64,000 bases of DNA from Notamacropus eugenii. Its lineage: Eukaryota; Chordata; Mammalia; Diprotodontia; Macropodidae. Numbering within the stretch: the first letter of the stretch is position 1; every line of letters starts with the position of its first letter. The translations under genes and the position numbers were made by a program. Below are positions 12,280 through 24,149 of the stretch, piece by piece. The notes beneath the pieces were generated by a model, which saw only the letters and a list, made by a program, of their open reading frames with translations, was not told the DNA's origin and did no database searches. The DNA lies in contig NC_092878.1 in assembly GCF_028372415.1 (NCBI RefSeq), positions 4,057,501 through 4,121,500 on the forward strand, read 5' to 3'.

Positions 12280-12420
12280 CATTGAGAAGTAGCCTGGTGT
12301 AGTTGAAAGACAATCTACTTTGAGTCTGAGGACCCAGGAAATCCTGCCTCTGACATTTACTAGCTATGTGATACAACAGTCACTTGACATATATAAATTA
12401 CAGGTAAGTTTTTATCTATA
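12280..12420 (+). mobile_element. SINE fragment
   Basis: GTAGCCTGGTGTAGTTGAAA, then CCTGCCTCTGACATTTACTA and GTCACTTGACATAT match the tRNA-like half. Confidence 0.6.
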
Positions 12421-12469
12421 TCACTGCAGAGATTTCCCTCACTAGGAGTTTCTCAGATAAAATAGGAAA

Positions 12470-15400
12470 AAAAACTAAGAGTAATGCAAGAAAATCAAGA
12501 AAATTATGAAGACAAAGCCAACTGATTGGAAAGAGGGATCCGAAAACTTACAGAAGAAAACTGCTCCATAAAAATTAGAATTGGACAAGGGGAAGCTATC
12601 ATCACTAGGGTCACTGGAAAGAGCAAACATGGCTTGAGACTGAGGATGATGGGAGGACCCTAAAAAAATAAAATTTGGTAGGGAGAGGTGAAGTGGAGCA
12701 ATTATCTCCTACAAACAAGGACTGAATGGAAGAACTATTCCAGTGTCGGGCAGGAGGGGTGTAGGGCTGTAGTGTATGTAGTGCAAGAACCTTGTTCTCA
12801 TCAGAACTGGGTAAAAGAGGGAATAACATGTCTAGAAAAGTGTAAAAGTCTTCTTAATTTACAGAGTAATAGGAGAGTGAAGAGATAAGATCGGAGAATA
12901 ATAAGGATGATAAGTATAGGATAAGAGAGGGATTCTTCGAAGCGGTGTGGAATAGGAGGGTAGTGGTCAGACGTCTGAGGGGGAAGAAGGTAAAAAGAGG
13001 GAGAGAAAAGATAAACAGTGGGAAAAAATAGGATGAAAGGAAATACACAGCTAACAGTAACTTTGTGAATGGAATGAACCAAGCCATAAAAAGGAAAGAA
13101 ACAGACCCTGATGATGTTATTTATAAGAAACACACTTAACAATGAGAGATACACAAAATAAAAATAAAGGGCTAGAATAGAATTTATAATGCTTTGGCTG
13201 ATACGAAAAAAGAGGGGGTGGCAATCATTATCTCAAACCAGATTAAAGCTAAAATAGATTTAATTAAAAGAGATAAACAGTGAAACTACATAATGGTAAA
13301 AAAAAGTACTATAGATAATGAAGTAAAATCAATACTAAACCTATTCGCACCAAATGCTATATATGACATCCAAATCTTTAAAGGCAAAGCTAAATGAATT
13401 ACAGGTGGAAATAGATAGCAAAACTATAATAGTAGGGGACTTCAACCTTCCCTTCTCAGAACTAAATACATCTAACCAAAAATAAATAAGACATCAAGGA
13501 GATGGATAGAATCTTAGATAAGCTAGACATGATAAATATCTGGAGAGAATTGGGAATAGAAAGGAAAATTAATTAAATGTGAAACTAATAAAATCATGGA
13601 ATTAATAAACAAATCTATGAGTCTTTTTATGAAAAAAAATAAATGAATCATTGGCTAAGATGATTTTTTAAAAAGAGAGAAGAAAACCAAATCACTAATA
13701 TCCAAAATTAAAGGGCAAGTTTACCACTAATGAAGATGAAATCAAGGTTATTCTGCCCTAGTATCTGCCAACAAATTTAACAATTTAAGTGAAATGGAAG
13801 AATGCTTAAACTGCCCAGATTAACAGAAGAGGAAATAGAATATCTAAGCAATCCTATTTTAGAAAAAGAAATTGAATAGGTCATAAATGAGCTTCCTAAG
13901 AAAAAAGTATGAGGACCAGATGGATGTACAAGCAAATTCTACCACAGTAATTCCAATGTTAAATAAACTATTTAAAGTAATAGGTAAAGAAACAGTACTA
14001 CCAAACTCCTTTTATGAAACAAATATGGTACTAAAACCTAAACCAGAAAGAGCAAAAACAGAGAAAGAAAATTATAGATCAATTTCATTAATGAATAGGA
14101 ATGCAAAAATCCTAAATAAAATCCTAGTGAGGCAACTAAAACACTATCACAAAGAGTATATATTGTGACCAAGTGGGATTTATAACAGGAATCCAGGGTT
14201 TGTACAATATAAGGAAAGTTAATAACATAATTGATTACATCAATAACAAAAGTAACAAAAATCATATGACTTTATAATCATATGATTATAACAATAGATG
14301 CAGAAAAAGCTTTTGACAAAATAATCATTCCTACTAAAAACACTTGAAAGCATAGATATAAATGGATTTTTCCTTAAAATGATAAGAAAAACCCTAAGCA
14401 AGTTTATTTCTAATGAGGATAAGCCTTCCCAAAAAGGTCAGGGAGGAAACAAGGATGACTATTATTACCAATATTATTCAATGTCGCATTAAAATGCTGG
14501 CAATAGCGATAAGGGAAGAAAAAGAAATTGAAAGAATCATAATGAGCAATGAGGCGATAAAACTATCTCTTCTTGCAGATAAGATGATATACTTGTAAAA
14601 TCCTAGAGATTCAACTGAAAAGCTAGTGGAAACAATAATTTTAGCAAAGTAGCACGATATAAAATAAAATAAAAATAAAATTTATATAAAATATAAAATA
14701 AAATAATCAGCAGCATTTCTATATATCATCACACAAACCCTGCAAGAAGAGATAGTAAGAGATACCCCATTTAAAATAACTATAGACAGTAGAAGATACC
14801 TGGGAGTATACCTGCCAAAGCAAATCCAGGAATTACATGAACATAATTATAAAATGCTTTTCATATAAATGAAGTCAGATCAAAATAATTTGAGAAATGT
14901 TAATTATTTATGGATGGGCAGAGCCAATATAATAAAAATGACAATTCTGCCTACTAAACTTAAGAAATGGAAAGGTGAATCAGTGGAACAGAGTAGACAT
15001 ACAATATACAATAGTAAATGATTATAATAACTTTGTGTTTGAGAAGTGTATTGATTTAAACTTTTGGGATGATAACTCACTATTTGGTAAAAATTACCAG
15101 GAAAACTGGAAAGCAGTCTGGTAAAAATTGGAGATAGACCACTCTCTTACACCATTTACCAAGACAGAGTCAAAATGGATACATGATCTGGGTGTAAAGG
15201 GAGATATCATAAATAAATTAGAAGAACATGGAACATATTGCCCATCAGTCTTATGGAGAAGAGAAGAATTTGTGAATAAACAAGAGATAGCGTTGTGCGA
15301 TGTAAAATGAATAATTTTAATTACATTAAAATTTAAATGTTTTGTACAAATAAAACCAATGTAAATTAAGATTAGAAGGAAAGCAAAAAAATTGGGGGGC

Positions 15401-16235
15401 GTATTTTTATAGACAATTTCTTGGATAGAGGTCTCATATCTCCAATATATAGAGAGCTCTGTCAAATTTACAAGAATATGAGTCGTTCTCCCGTTGATAA
15501 ATGGTCAAAGGATATGAACAAGCAGTCTTCAATGAAGAAATCAAAGTATACAGCCATATAAAAATGCTCTAAATCATTATTAATTAGAGAAAAGCAAATT
15601 AAAACAGCTTTGAGATATCATCTCATACCTATCAGAAGGGGAAAATGACAAATGCTGGAGGGGATGTGGGAAAATTGAGTCATTGAGTTAGTCATTGAGT
15701 GAGTCCACTCACTGTTGGTGGAACTGTGAACTGACCTAATTCTTTTGGACCCTAAATCTGGAATTATGCTTCAAAGGTTATAAAACCATATATACCCTTT
15801 GACCCAGCAATACCACTAGTAGGTCTGTTTCCCAAAGTGATCAGGGAAAAAAGGAAAAAAAATCTATATGTTTTAAAATACTTATAATAGCTCTCTTTGG
15901 GGTGGCAAAGAACTGGAAATTGAGGAGATGCCCATCAATTAGGGAATGGCTAAACAAGCTATGATATACTATTGTAATGGAATGTTACTGAGTTGTAAGA
16001 AATGAGGAGCAAGTTGATTATAGAAAAAACATGGAAAGACTTGCATGAAATAATAAAGAGGGAAATTAGCAGAACCAAGAGAAAACTGGATACAATAACA
16101 ACAATATTGTTCAAAGAATAATTGTGAAAAACTATTATTCTGAGTATTATATCAAATCAACTACAAAGAACCGATGAAGGAAGATGTTACGCACCTCCAG
16201 TGAAAGAAATGATAAATAGTAGTACGCGTAATATG
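12470..16235 (+). mobile_element. L1 LINE, long decayed copy
   Basis: The left end holds part of ORF1 coiled coil (near 12485: MQENQENYEDKAN then LTEENCSIKIRIGQ after shifts). A purine-rich inter-ORF stretch follows, then ORF2 remnants and the typical L1 3' region (TACCCTTTGACCCAGCAATA near 15794, CCATCAATTAGGGAATGGCT near 15931). The 5' end is missing. It is followed by a CT-rich simple repeat. Many stops and indels show that it is long dead. Confidence 0.88.
13030..15480 (+). pseudogene. L1 ORF2 (endonuclease/reverse transcriptase) remnant
   Basis: Fragments in shifting frames match L1 ORF2. Endonuclease-like text lies near 13100-13450. Reverse-transcriptase text lies near 13887-14168 ([20 protein letters not shown]) and 14300-14600, where the usual FADDM catalytic motif appears as LADKM near 14575, with an acidic residue lost. 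Later parts such as 15128-15310 belong to the C-terminal region. Stops and frameshifts are frequent. Confidence 0.8.
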
Positions 16236-16257
16236 GTTTTACATGTGTGTATGTATG

Positions 16258-16332
16258 CATCTCTCTCCCTCTCTCTCCCTCTTTCTCTCTCTCTCTTTCT
16301 CTCCCTCTCTCTCTTTCTCTTTCTCTCTGTCT
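16258..16332. repeat. (CT)n-rich simple repeat
   Basis: About 75 bases of CTCTCTCC and CTTTCTCT units directly follow the L1 3' end. Confidence 0.92.
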
Positions 16333-16399
16333 ATCATTCTGTGGAGAGGGATGGAGGGAGCTAGTTCATAACTTAAAGTGTAACAACAACAAAAATGAA

Positions 16400-16545
16400 A
16401 TGAAATGTAGTATCCAGAACTGAACATAGACCTCCAGAAGTAATCTACGCAGGGCAGAATACAGTAAGACTATTGTCGTTTTGTTTCTGGAAACTGCCTC
16501 TCTAAATGTAGCCTGAAGTCTGAAGTTTAGGAGAGGTCCAAACAG
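16400..16545 (-). mobile_element. CR1/L3-type fragment
   Basis: TATCCAGAACTGAACATAGA, then GCAGGGCAGAATACAGTAAG and TTCTGGAAACTGCCTCTC match the same reversed CR1/L3 segment as near 59,475. Short and old. Confidence 0.65.
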
Positions 16546-16559
16546 AGTAGCAGGTGAAA

Positions 16560-17590
16560 TCTGAGAAAGGAGCAACATTTTTAATCTGAGACTTATTTCA
16601 GCAAGGGGAAACCATTATAGGCATGGGGAGAATGTTTACATAGGCCCTATCTAGTAATATTTTCATGTAGGGGACAAACAGCTGGGGGAGACAGTGGCAA
16701 AAAGGATAGGCTGACCACAAGTACAGTCACTGTGGAAGAATAGGTGGTCCAACCCTTCCCCTAATGCCCAGGTGTTGGAGAAGAAGGCAGCCTTATGAAA
16801 GAGCCATCAGAATGATGGAACTGTGGGTGGGGCAAGAGTCTAGGAGTGGTTTGTCACATGATAGCATAGGCTAGTAGAGAACTCTGAGAAGAAGTATAAA
16901 GACAGTCACTATGAAAACTACCTACTGGGGAAGAAGTTAGCATGCCCACTACCATATAAAAACCGCCCACTCTATGCTCATTACAATACTGAGTGTGCAT
17001 AAAGATTAAAGGCAGGAAAGGGCAAAACAGGATTGGCTAATAGTGAATAGTACAGTTTACAGTCACCACTTGAGTGTTTTTCAACTCTCAGTTATTTTTG
17101 GACACAGTCAATGTTGTTTTTTTTTTTCTTGACTATGCATCTTTGTTACAAAGGTTTTGATTTCAGGGATGGAGGGGTGGATAACGATAATTGCCCAAAA
17201 GACGGGCGGGGAAGAAAAAGAAATGAGAGTCTCTAAAACATCTTTTTTTTTAAATGCACAGAAGAGAACAGAAGGAAAACAACAGGGAAACACAGCCAAG
17301 CTGGACAACTTTGAAAGTTATATACTTAAAAGGAAAAGAAAGCAGTTCTTAAGAGAGATTTGAGGTTCCATGTAAAACCCTCTTTCTACATTCTACTTGG
17401 GTATATAGATGTGAATCATCTATACTTTAGATATAGAGCCTTCATTTATTGATATGTATATAATATACTTCTATTCAAAATGTGGAAAACCCATCAGACT
17501 CCTTTCGGTTCTTTGGAGAGGGATGTTTGTTTTTATCTTTTTCCAAGGCTTTTAGTAAAGAATCTTTTTGTCTTCTAGCCTCTCAGCAGG
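16560..17590. other. Unassigned; LTR-like features possible
   Basis: CCATATAAAAACCGCCCAC near 16,950 looks like a TATA box, and GTGCATAAAGATTAAAG follows near 16,995, as in an LTR. No terminal repeat pair or viral coding text was found, so this is not called as an element. Confidence 0.25.
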
Positions 17591-17599
17591 GCTCCAATC

Positions 17600-18340
17600 C
17601 TATCTGAGGTCAATCAATCAGTTGCGTAGTTACTGAATGCCCAGTTCTGTGCTAACTATTTTGGGGAGATGCAAGCAAGCATGCTAGAAATGTCCTTTGT
17701 CCTGAAAAAGCCTCCAATCACATTATTAAGTAAGACTTGCATTCATAAAACCATTAGAGAGAATTAATATGGCAGTATTAAGTAATACAAATTCTGAGTT
17801 CTATAAGGAAAAGGTCAGTGTGGGATGCAGTATTCAGGGGAGGTTTCATAAAGGACAGGGACCTTAAAAATGAGCCTTTAAAGATAAGCAAAATTTGAAT
17901 AAGTAGAGCAAAGGGAAAGGGGAGGCCATTTCTGGTGGTGGGCATGTGAAAGCCATGGAGGAAAGAATGAACAATGCAATTAAGTAGGTTAAGGAGAAGG
18001 GTGATGTAACTGGGGCATGGAACATATATTGGAAGTAGTGAAAAGTACAGTTTTATAAGCTGTAGTGTTAGCTTAGTGTTGGAGGTCCTGGAAAGAAAGG
18101 TAAGGGAGTTCGTCCTTGATGTAGTGGGCAAAAGGAAAGATGATGAAAGCAAAGGCTTAGGAAAATTCCTTTGGCAATGGAGTACAGGATGGGTTGGATG
18201 GAGAGAAATAAGGCTGGAAAACAAGCTACTAGCCTGTTGCTTTAATTCAAGTGTGAGAGAATGACAATGATTATGGATGGGAATGGGAAAAGATAGATAC
18301 AAGGTAGGTTTCAAAGGAATTGTCAAGAGTTATGGCTGAA
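17600..18340 (+). repeat. Family A repeat copy
   Basis: The text CAGTTCTGTGCTAACTATTT, AGGTTTCATAAAGGACAGGG, GCATGTGAAAGCCATGGAGG and GTAAGGGAGTTCGTCC parallels the other copies in order. It has a 182-codon minus-strand open frame (17778-18326) with no domain, judged accidental. Confidence 0.6.
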
Positions 18341-18349
18341 GAGAAAGAC

Positions 18350-19185
18350 AAGTCAAAGATTCCCCAAATCCTCTCAGACTCATCCTTCCCTTCATAGTAG
18401 CGACCAGAGAAATTATTTCTGGCTTTTCCATCTTTCACACAGTCAACAACTACTTAAACAACTTTTAAATTCAGGGATCAATGAAATGTCACCCATCGAT
18501 CAAACTATAATGCACCATTGTCCTAAGACTTTTACTAGATTTTATGTGAAAACACAAAGAAATAAAATGTGTGGTCATTAAACATAGGGTACTTACAGCC
18601 TAGCTAAGGAAGGAAAAAGCATTTATTAAGGAAAAACATTTGTTAAGCCTTTCTTATATGCAATGCAAAAACCAAACAAATGAGACTCCAGATTACACAA
18701 CTTAATGCAGACTAATGTGATATAACCTGACTATATGCACTCTACAGAAATCTGAGACAAAGCCGAAATTGTCACGAAGAGCTCTTGAGATTTTCTCTTG
18801 CAATTTCAGGTCTGTCTCCACCATGGACGTTTTCTCTGCTAATTAAACTTTCTTTTCCAAAATAATGTGATCTAGTTTTAAACCTTGGTCTAAAATTTGC
18901 TTTTTTGTTACCTCCTAAAAATCATCATGTGACTTTTACGTAGCATCTCAAAGTACTTCACATACATAATCTTATTTTTCTTCCCAATAATCCTTCAAGG
19001 TGAAAATGGGATAAGACTTCATACCTGTCTTTGCTTGTGTTTTTCTACCTGCTCTGACAAATGTACTGTATAGTGTCTCCAGCACTTTGCAGAATGTCCT
19101 CATTCAGTTCAGTAGGTCTACTTCCCTGAACACTGATGGTTCTTCTGAGAGAGACACAGACAATGAGAAAGGGGAAAGAATTAAA
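18350..19185. other. Unassigned intergenic DNA
   Basis: A short AGCATTTATTAAG repeat piece is at 18,618. Nothing else recognised. Confidence 0.4.
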
Positions 19186-19189
19186 AAAG

Positions 19190-19500
19190 TTAAAAACCCA
19201 GGACAAACCACTAAACGCCTCAGATCTTGATTTTCTTATGTGTAAAATTCAGAGATGAGACTAAATGGCCACTACGGTACCTTCTAGCTCTAAATCTATG
19301 ATCTTAGAATTGTAAGAGGAATGAATGAATGAATGAAAAAACATTCATTAAGCACTTGAGGCAGGATGGCCCAGTGTAAAAATGCTACACTTGTAATAGG
19401 AGGACCTGTGTTCAAAGCTTGGTTTTGCCATCTACTGCCTTAGTGACTTCTAAATCTACAATCCTATGATCCTACTATGTTCCAAACACTCTGCTAAATT
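19190..19500 (+). mobile_element. SINE fragments around a (TGAA)n run
   Basis: A SINE tail (TTCTAGCTCTAAATCTATGA) lies at 19,190-19,315, then four TGAA units. A second SINE part follows (GGCAGGATGGCCCAGTGTAA, GACCTGTGTTCAAAGCTTGG) up to about 19,450. Confidence 0.55.
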
Positions 19501-19960
19501 CTAAGAATACAAAGACAGCCCATGACTGCAAAGAGCTTATATCCTAAGAAGTAGAAGTGATACATGTAGAACAATGATGGCCAGGGAGGTATACTGTAGT
19601 TCATAAAATTATAGAGATAATGAGTGGACTCAAGGGAAAAATAGATTGAAAACACTCTTTCCAGTAGCAGTGGAAGTGCTGGTTCAGTTTGCTTCCAAAA
19701 CTAGAAAGTTTGTAGGGGTGGGCAGAGGGAGGTGTGTGTGCATGCGTGTGAAGGGAGGAAGCAAGGCAAGCAAAGAAGGAAATGTGTAAGGCCCAAAAGG
19801 ACTGATAAGAGGATGGTAAGAGAGGACAGTGAAAACTGGAGGGAGCAACTGGACAATACAGTGGACCATGAAGTATTAATGAATCAGAACGTGGGCACTT
19901 CCAGGCAAGTTCTGGAGCTGAAAGAGTTAAGTTGTCCAGAGCCTAGCCTCTGGTCCCTGA
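19495..19960 (+). repeat. Family A repeat copy, partial
   Basis: ACACTCTGCTAAATTCTAAG, then CATGACTGCAAAGAGCTTAT, matches the head. A purine-rich body follows. Confidence 0.45.
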
Positions 19961-20329
19961 AATATGCGGCTTGGTGAGAAGTAGGCGAGGAGAAAAGAAG
20001 AATCTTTTAGAAAAAAAATTCCCTACATTTCCCCAAGCTGTTCCACAAGTATTCTCCATTGAGGGCATGGAAGACATACATGGATGGCATCTCCTAGTGT
20101 TTGTCCCATACACATTTCTTGAATTACATTTTCTGCTTCTTTAAAATAATCTGGAATAGTAGCCACTTTTTCTAGCGTCAGGAGCCTTTTCTTATTTTTG
20201 CTTTGTGAGACCTGGTGCTGCTGGTTGTCAGATCAGTAAGACTGATGGGAAGCCTTAGGGAAACTTGGTGATGGACCAGCACCAACAGGTGTTACATATT
20301 GGCAGATCTGGCTTCATTTAATCCCAACT

Positions 20330-20480
20330 CTGAGAATCATGTTTTACTGGTTATCTTGCTGTACTTAAAAAAAAAAAACAACTGAAACCCAGAGAAGTTA
20401 ATTGGCTTGCCCAAGGTCACAGAGGCCTGGGAATTGGAATACAGTTTATCTGATAGAACATCATGTCCTTTTTCATTTCC
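20330..20480 (-). mobile_element. MIR-type SINE fragment (reversed)
   Basis: CCCAGAGAAGTTAATTGGCT and TGCCCAAGGTCACAGAGGCC, next to a run of 12 A. Confidence 0.65.
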
Positions 20481-20709
20481 TGCTATGGTCTTGGTGAGAG
20501 AATCACAGAGGACTTCAAGGACGTATATGTACCAGGAACAGAAATAAGGAAAGAGGTCAATACATGGAGATAGGTTATGAATGGGGTGGAGAGTCCACTC
20601 CATGCCTAAAGAATGGCCTTTGGAAAACTCAACAAAAAGTCAATGGCCTTCCATTATTCACTAAATAAAATAGAAATTTTTAAGCTCGGGTTCTGGATAG
20701 TTTGGCTGC

Positions 20710-21260
20710 AAACAAAGTCAAGTGAGTGAAGGAGAATAATATGGCATAAGACTGGAAAGAGAGCTTGGCACTAGATGGTGGAAGGCTTTGGAGTCAATGC
20801 TAAGAAGTTGATATTTTATTTGATTGATAATGGACAGTCATGGAAGGTTTTTGAGTAGGAATTAATGTGTGATTTTACTTGCGAAAAGGATGGATTAGAG
20901 AAGGGAAGAAAATGGTGTAAGAAAGATCCAGTGGGAGAAAATTAGCAAGTGGGTGTTAGGTTTAAATGATTAAATTTAAGGGTTCATTTTCTTGTTTTCT
21001 TTGTATATGGCTGGTTAACTGTTTGTTTACTGGTGTTAATTTGATTTGGAAGCTGTTATCTTCCCCTCCAGTAATGTACAAAGTTAAAGAACCTTTGGGA
21101 AGGAGAGTTCATCCTCACTTTATAGTTAAGGGAATGGGGGCAAAGATGAGAAGATGAAATCCTTCAAAGATGAAAAGGAGATCAGTTAAGTGATAATTAA
21201 AATAGTCCAGGCAAGAGCAAAAGCGTTGTTGATGAAAGGATAAAATGAGCACATGGAGTG
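20710..21260 (+). repeat. Family A repeat copy, internal part
   Basis: AAGACTGGAAAGAGAGCTTG, GGTGGAAGGCTTTGGAGTC, TGGAAGGTTTTTGAGTAGGA and TTAAAATAGTCCAGGCAAGA follow the order of the internal segment in other copies. A break near 20,960-21,170 holds unrelated text. Confidence 0.6.
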
Positions 21261-21339
21261 GAAAGAGTTTTCACAAAATAAAATGATACCGTTTTCCAAA
21301 TGGAGGTGAGGTGTCGGGGCTAAGCTGCTTTCACTGTCA

Positions 21340-21950
21340 CAAATGACTCACCTGTCATACTCTTCAGCTCAGCAATTCCACTAACAAGCATATACTTCAA
21401 GGAAATCAAAGATGGAGACAAAGATCTAGTGTGTTCCCAAATACGCACACCAGGCAGGTAGGTGGCAAAGTGGATAGAGCACTGGCTCACAGTCAGGAAG
21501 ACCTGAGTTCAACTCTGACCTCAGGTGCTAGCTTTATGACCCTGGGCAAGTCACTTAGCTTCTGTCTGCCTTGGTTTCCCCAGCCATAAAATGGAGATAA
21601 TTGCGGCATTACCTTGCAGGGTTGATGTGAAAATCAAGTAAAATAATTTTTGTAAAGCACTCGTCATGGTGCCTGGCACATAGTAGGTGACATGTAAACA
21701 CTTACTCCTCCCTCCTCCCCCAACTCTTTGTGATAGCACAGAACTGGAAACAAAGCGGGTGCCCACTTATCAGAGCATGACTAAAACAACACCATGGAAG
21801 AGGAATAAAAAATAAAAAATAAAAAATACAGTAAGAGTTCAGGAATTCAGAAGCACACAAGACTCATATGAATTGATCACAGAATGAAATATAGCTCAGT
21901 CTAAAAAAGTGCAAATAATCAGCCCCAGGAAGTGGTTATTTTTAAACTTG
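21340..21950 (+). mobile_element. L1-like 3' fragment interrupted by a SINE
   Basis: Before 21450 (AGGAAATCAAAGATGGAGAC, TGTGTTCCCAAATA) and after 21725 (TTTGTGATAGCACAGAACTG, AAGCGGGTGCCC) the text joins into an L1-type 3' segment. The SINE at 21453-21722 sits inside it. A short AAAAAT run is at 21807-21828. Confidence 0.6.
21453..21722 (+). mobile_element. CORE-SINE/MIR-like SINE, near full length
   Basis: It has a tRNA-like head (GGTAGGTGGCAAAGTGGATA), GACCTGAGTTCAA, TGACCCTGGGCAAGTCACTT, the central GTAAAGCACTCG region and a TGGTGCCTGGCACATAGTAG tail. This is one of the most complete SINEs in the window. Confidence 0.85.
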
Positions 21951-21959
21951 CACTATTCT

Positions 21960-22100
21960 GAGTTATAATTAAAATTAGAATTATGTTATATATTACATAT
22001 ATAATATTATAAATTACATCTCATATATAATATTATATATTATAAAGTTAGAATATAATTATTCTGAGTTATAAGTAAAATGTAGTAATTGGTTCCAGCT
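21960..22100. repeat. AT-rich palindromic stretch
   Basis: Imperfect repeats of TATATAATATTATA with a repeated ATTCTGAGTTATAA motif (21956 and 22060). It lies between an L1 fragment and the Tigger fossil. Confidence 0.6.
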
Positions 22101-22269
22101 CAATGTGAATATCCAATGAAAAAATGTTAAAGAATAAGTTCTTTATCTGTTTATCAATGTAATAAAAGAGCAAAGGATAAGAAAAGTATATTTCTGATCA
22201 AGTTTATGACAAAACAATAGTTATAGAAATCAAAATTTTAAAAATTAAAATTAATTAATATTGTACCTA

Positions 22270-22810
22270 AAGATATGCCTACAATGACAATACGATGAAA
22301 ACATTGCTACTGTCACTTAAAATATTTTATCAGTGTGGGCTGACCTGCCTTCACATTAAATATGCTGGTAGGTACAAAGGACTTTATCCACACATCAGTA
22401 AATTGGCTTGTTGACCTTCTCACACAAAGAACCAAGTGCAGTTGGATGACCTGGAGCATCATTTAAAATCAATAATGCTTTCAACACATTATTGTTGACT
22501 TGACAATACTCTCCAACAGCTGGGTTAAAATAACTTGAAAACGAGTCTCTGAAAACAGATTTAGTCATTCATGACAAAGAACTGGAAGCAACAGACAGGT
22601 CTGACTTCTTAGGAGCTCATGAATTTTGAGTTCTGTAAACAAGCATTGATTTGAATTTAAAATTCCTTTACTTCTACACTGCCTTCCAACGAAAGTGTTA
22701 AGCAATACTTAGATGCTTTAAATCCAGGTTGAAGTTTTTTGCCCTTGTGTTCTGGAAAGCATCTTTTTCCAGCATAAACCAGTCTCATTCACATTAAAAA
22801 TTTCTGATCA
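22270..22810 (-). pseudogene. Tigger/pogo-type DDE transposase fossil
   Basis: Read on the minus strand in shifting frames it gives FNVNETGLCWKKMLSRT, LQPGFKASKYCLTL and LNDAPGHPTALGSL. These match the Tigger/pogo (Tc1-mariner superfamily, also jerky-like) transposase core, normally NVDETGLFWK, PGFKAAKDRLTLL and LLLDNAPGHP. The catalytic Asp of the DET motif reads Asn here and stops interrupt the frame, so it is inactive. Terminal inverted repeats were not found, and the borders are those of the recognisable coding text only. Confidence 0.72.
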
Positions 22811-22869
22811 GTGTTGATCTTCTCCTTCTCATTTTTCCTCCTCTTCCTTCTTCCTTTTCTCTTCTTGTC

Positions 22870-23230
22870 CATTTTGCTAAGGACTTTTTACATTATTATT
22901 TTGTTTGTTTTCAGTGTTCTACAATCACTTCCATATGTCTTAGATTTTTCTCCTCCCTCCCCGCCCCTTACCTCCTCCCTCCCCACTCCCTCCCTGATAT
23001 GGCATACAGTTTTATATAGGTAATACATATGCATTTCTATTAAATACATTTTCACCTTAGTCATGTTGCATAGAAGAATTAAAATGAATGGGAGAAACCA
23101 GAAAACAAACCAAAACGTAATACTTAAAAGAAAATGATCTGCTTCATTCTGTGATTGAATTCCATAGCTCTTTCCCTGGATGTGGAAGGCATTTCGCCTT
23201 GAGACCATTGGGAATTATTTAAGTTAAGGA
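22870..23230 (-). mobile_element. L1 3' UTR fragment
   Basis: The plus strand shows a CT-rich block (CTCCCTCCCCGCCCC) and ATGGCATACAGTTTTATATAGG, then TTAGTCATGTTGCATAGAAG and AGACCATTGGGAATTATTT. This resembles reversed marsupial L1 3' UTR text, related to the 3' ends of the HAL1-like elements. Confidence 0.55.
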
Positions 23231-23554
23231 CTTTTTAAAAAAATTAATCCAACCAATTGACAGTCTAGTACACAGCAGTAGATCGTATCTACAATCAATG
23301 ATAAGAAAGTACAGACTCAACGCAGCTCAGTGAGTTTAAATCCTCCTCTATCACCCATGGTATCACTTTAATTGAATTTGGGTTTGCATGAAATGAGACC
23401 TGGTATCATTTTGTAATTCATTCTAAATCGAATTTGCGCTATTTGAACTTTCATTAATTGCGAGTGTAAAAAGAAAAAAATCACTAAAACTTCAGTTGTG
23501 AATAATTACATTTTTAAAGACAATGAAAGTCTTAGAAAAAGAGAATCTTATGTA

Positions 23555-23612
23555 CATATGTGTGTATGTATATATATATATATATATACATGTGTATATG
23601 TGTGTATGTATG
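23555..23612. repeat. (TA)/(TG) simple repeat
   Basis: GTATGTATATATATATATAT, then TACATGTGTATATGTGTG. Confidence 0.9.
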
Positions 23613-23794
23613 AGGCTATAGATATAGGTATAGATACAGATTCCTTATGGAGGGGAAAAATTAGGATAGAATATACACTACAAGGGAAAAAAATTCTGCA
23701 TTGTGTATTGATAACTAATTATTTTTATTAGTTATAAGGGAAGACGCTGGAGGGTAGTGGAGAAGGAAAGGACTCCAATGTAAATCAATCATAC

Positions 23795-24100
23795 CATCTA
23801 TAAACAAGCATTTATTAAATGACCACTTAAGTGTTGGTCACTGGGTTAGCACTGGGGACACAGATATAAAGAATTAAACAATCCCTACTCAGAAGCGGCT
23901 TTCATTCTGATGTGGAAGACAAAAAGTACATATATACATAGATCTGGAATAAATATAAGGAGAAAAAAATACAAGTAAACACAAAGTAGTTAAATGCAAG
24001 GTAATTTGGGAGGGAGTACCAGCAGCTGGAAATATGTTCGTGTACAAAGGTGTTGCTTGAGATGTGTCTTAAAGTAAAAGGTATTCTGTAAAGATTAAAA
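23795..24100 (+). repeat. Family A head
   Basis: AACAAGCATTTATTAAATGA, then GGTTAGCACTGGGGACACAG and CAATCCCTACTCAGAAGCGG, matches the head and next segment of the family. Confidence 0.6.
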
Positions 24101-24149
24101 GCATCAATAAAACTTTTTTCTAAGTTTAAAAGTTCTGATTCAACACAAA

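Noticed and set aside
17778..18326. 182-codon minus-strand open frame
   Set aside because: It lies inside a family A repeat copy and is rich in L/S/P/T as expected from reversed purine-rich DNA; no domain.
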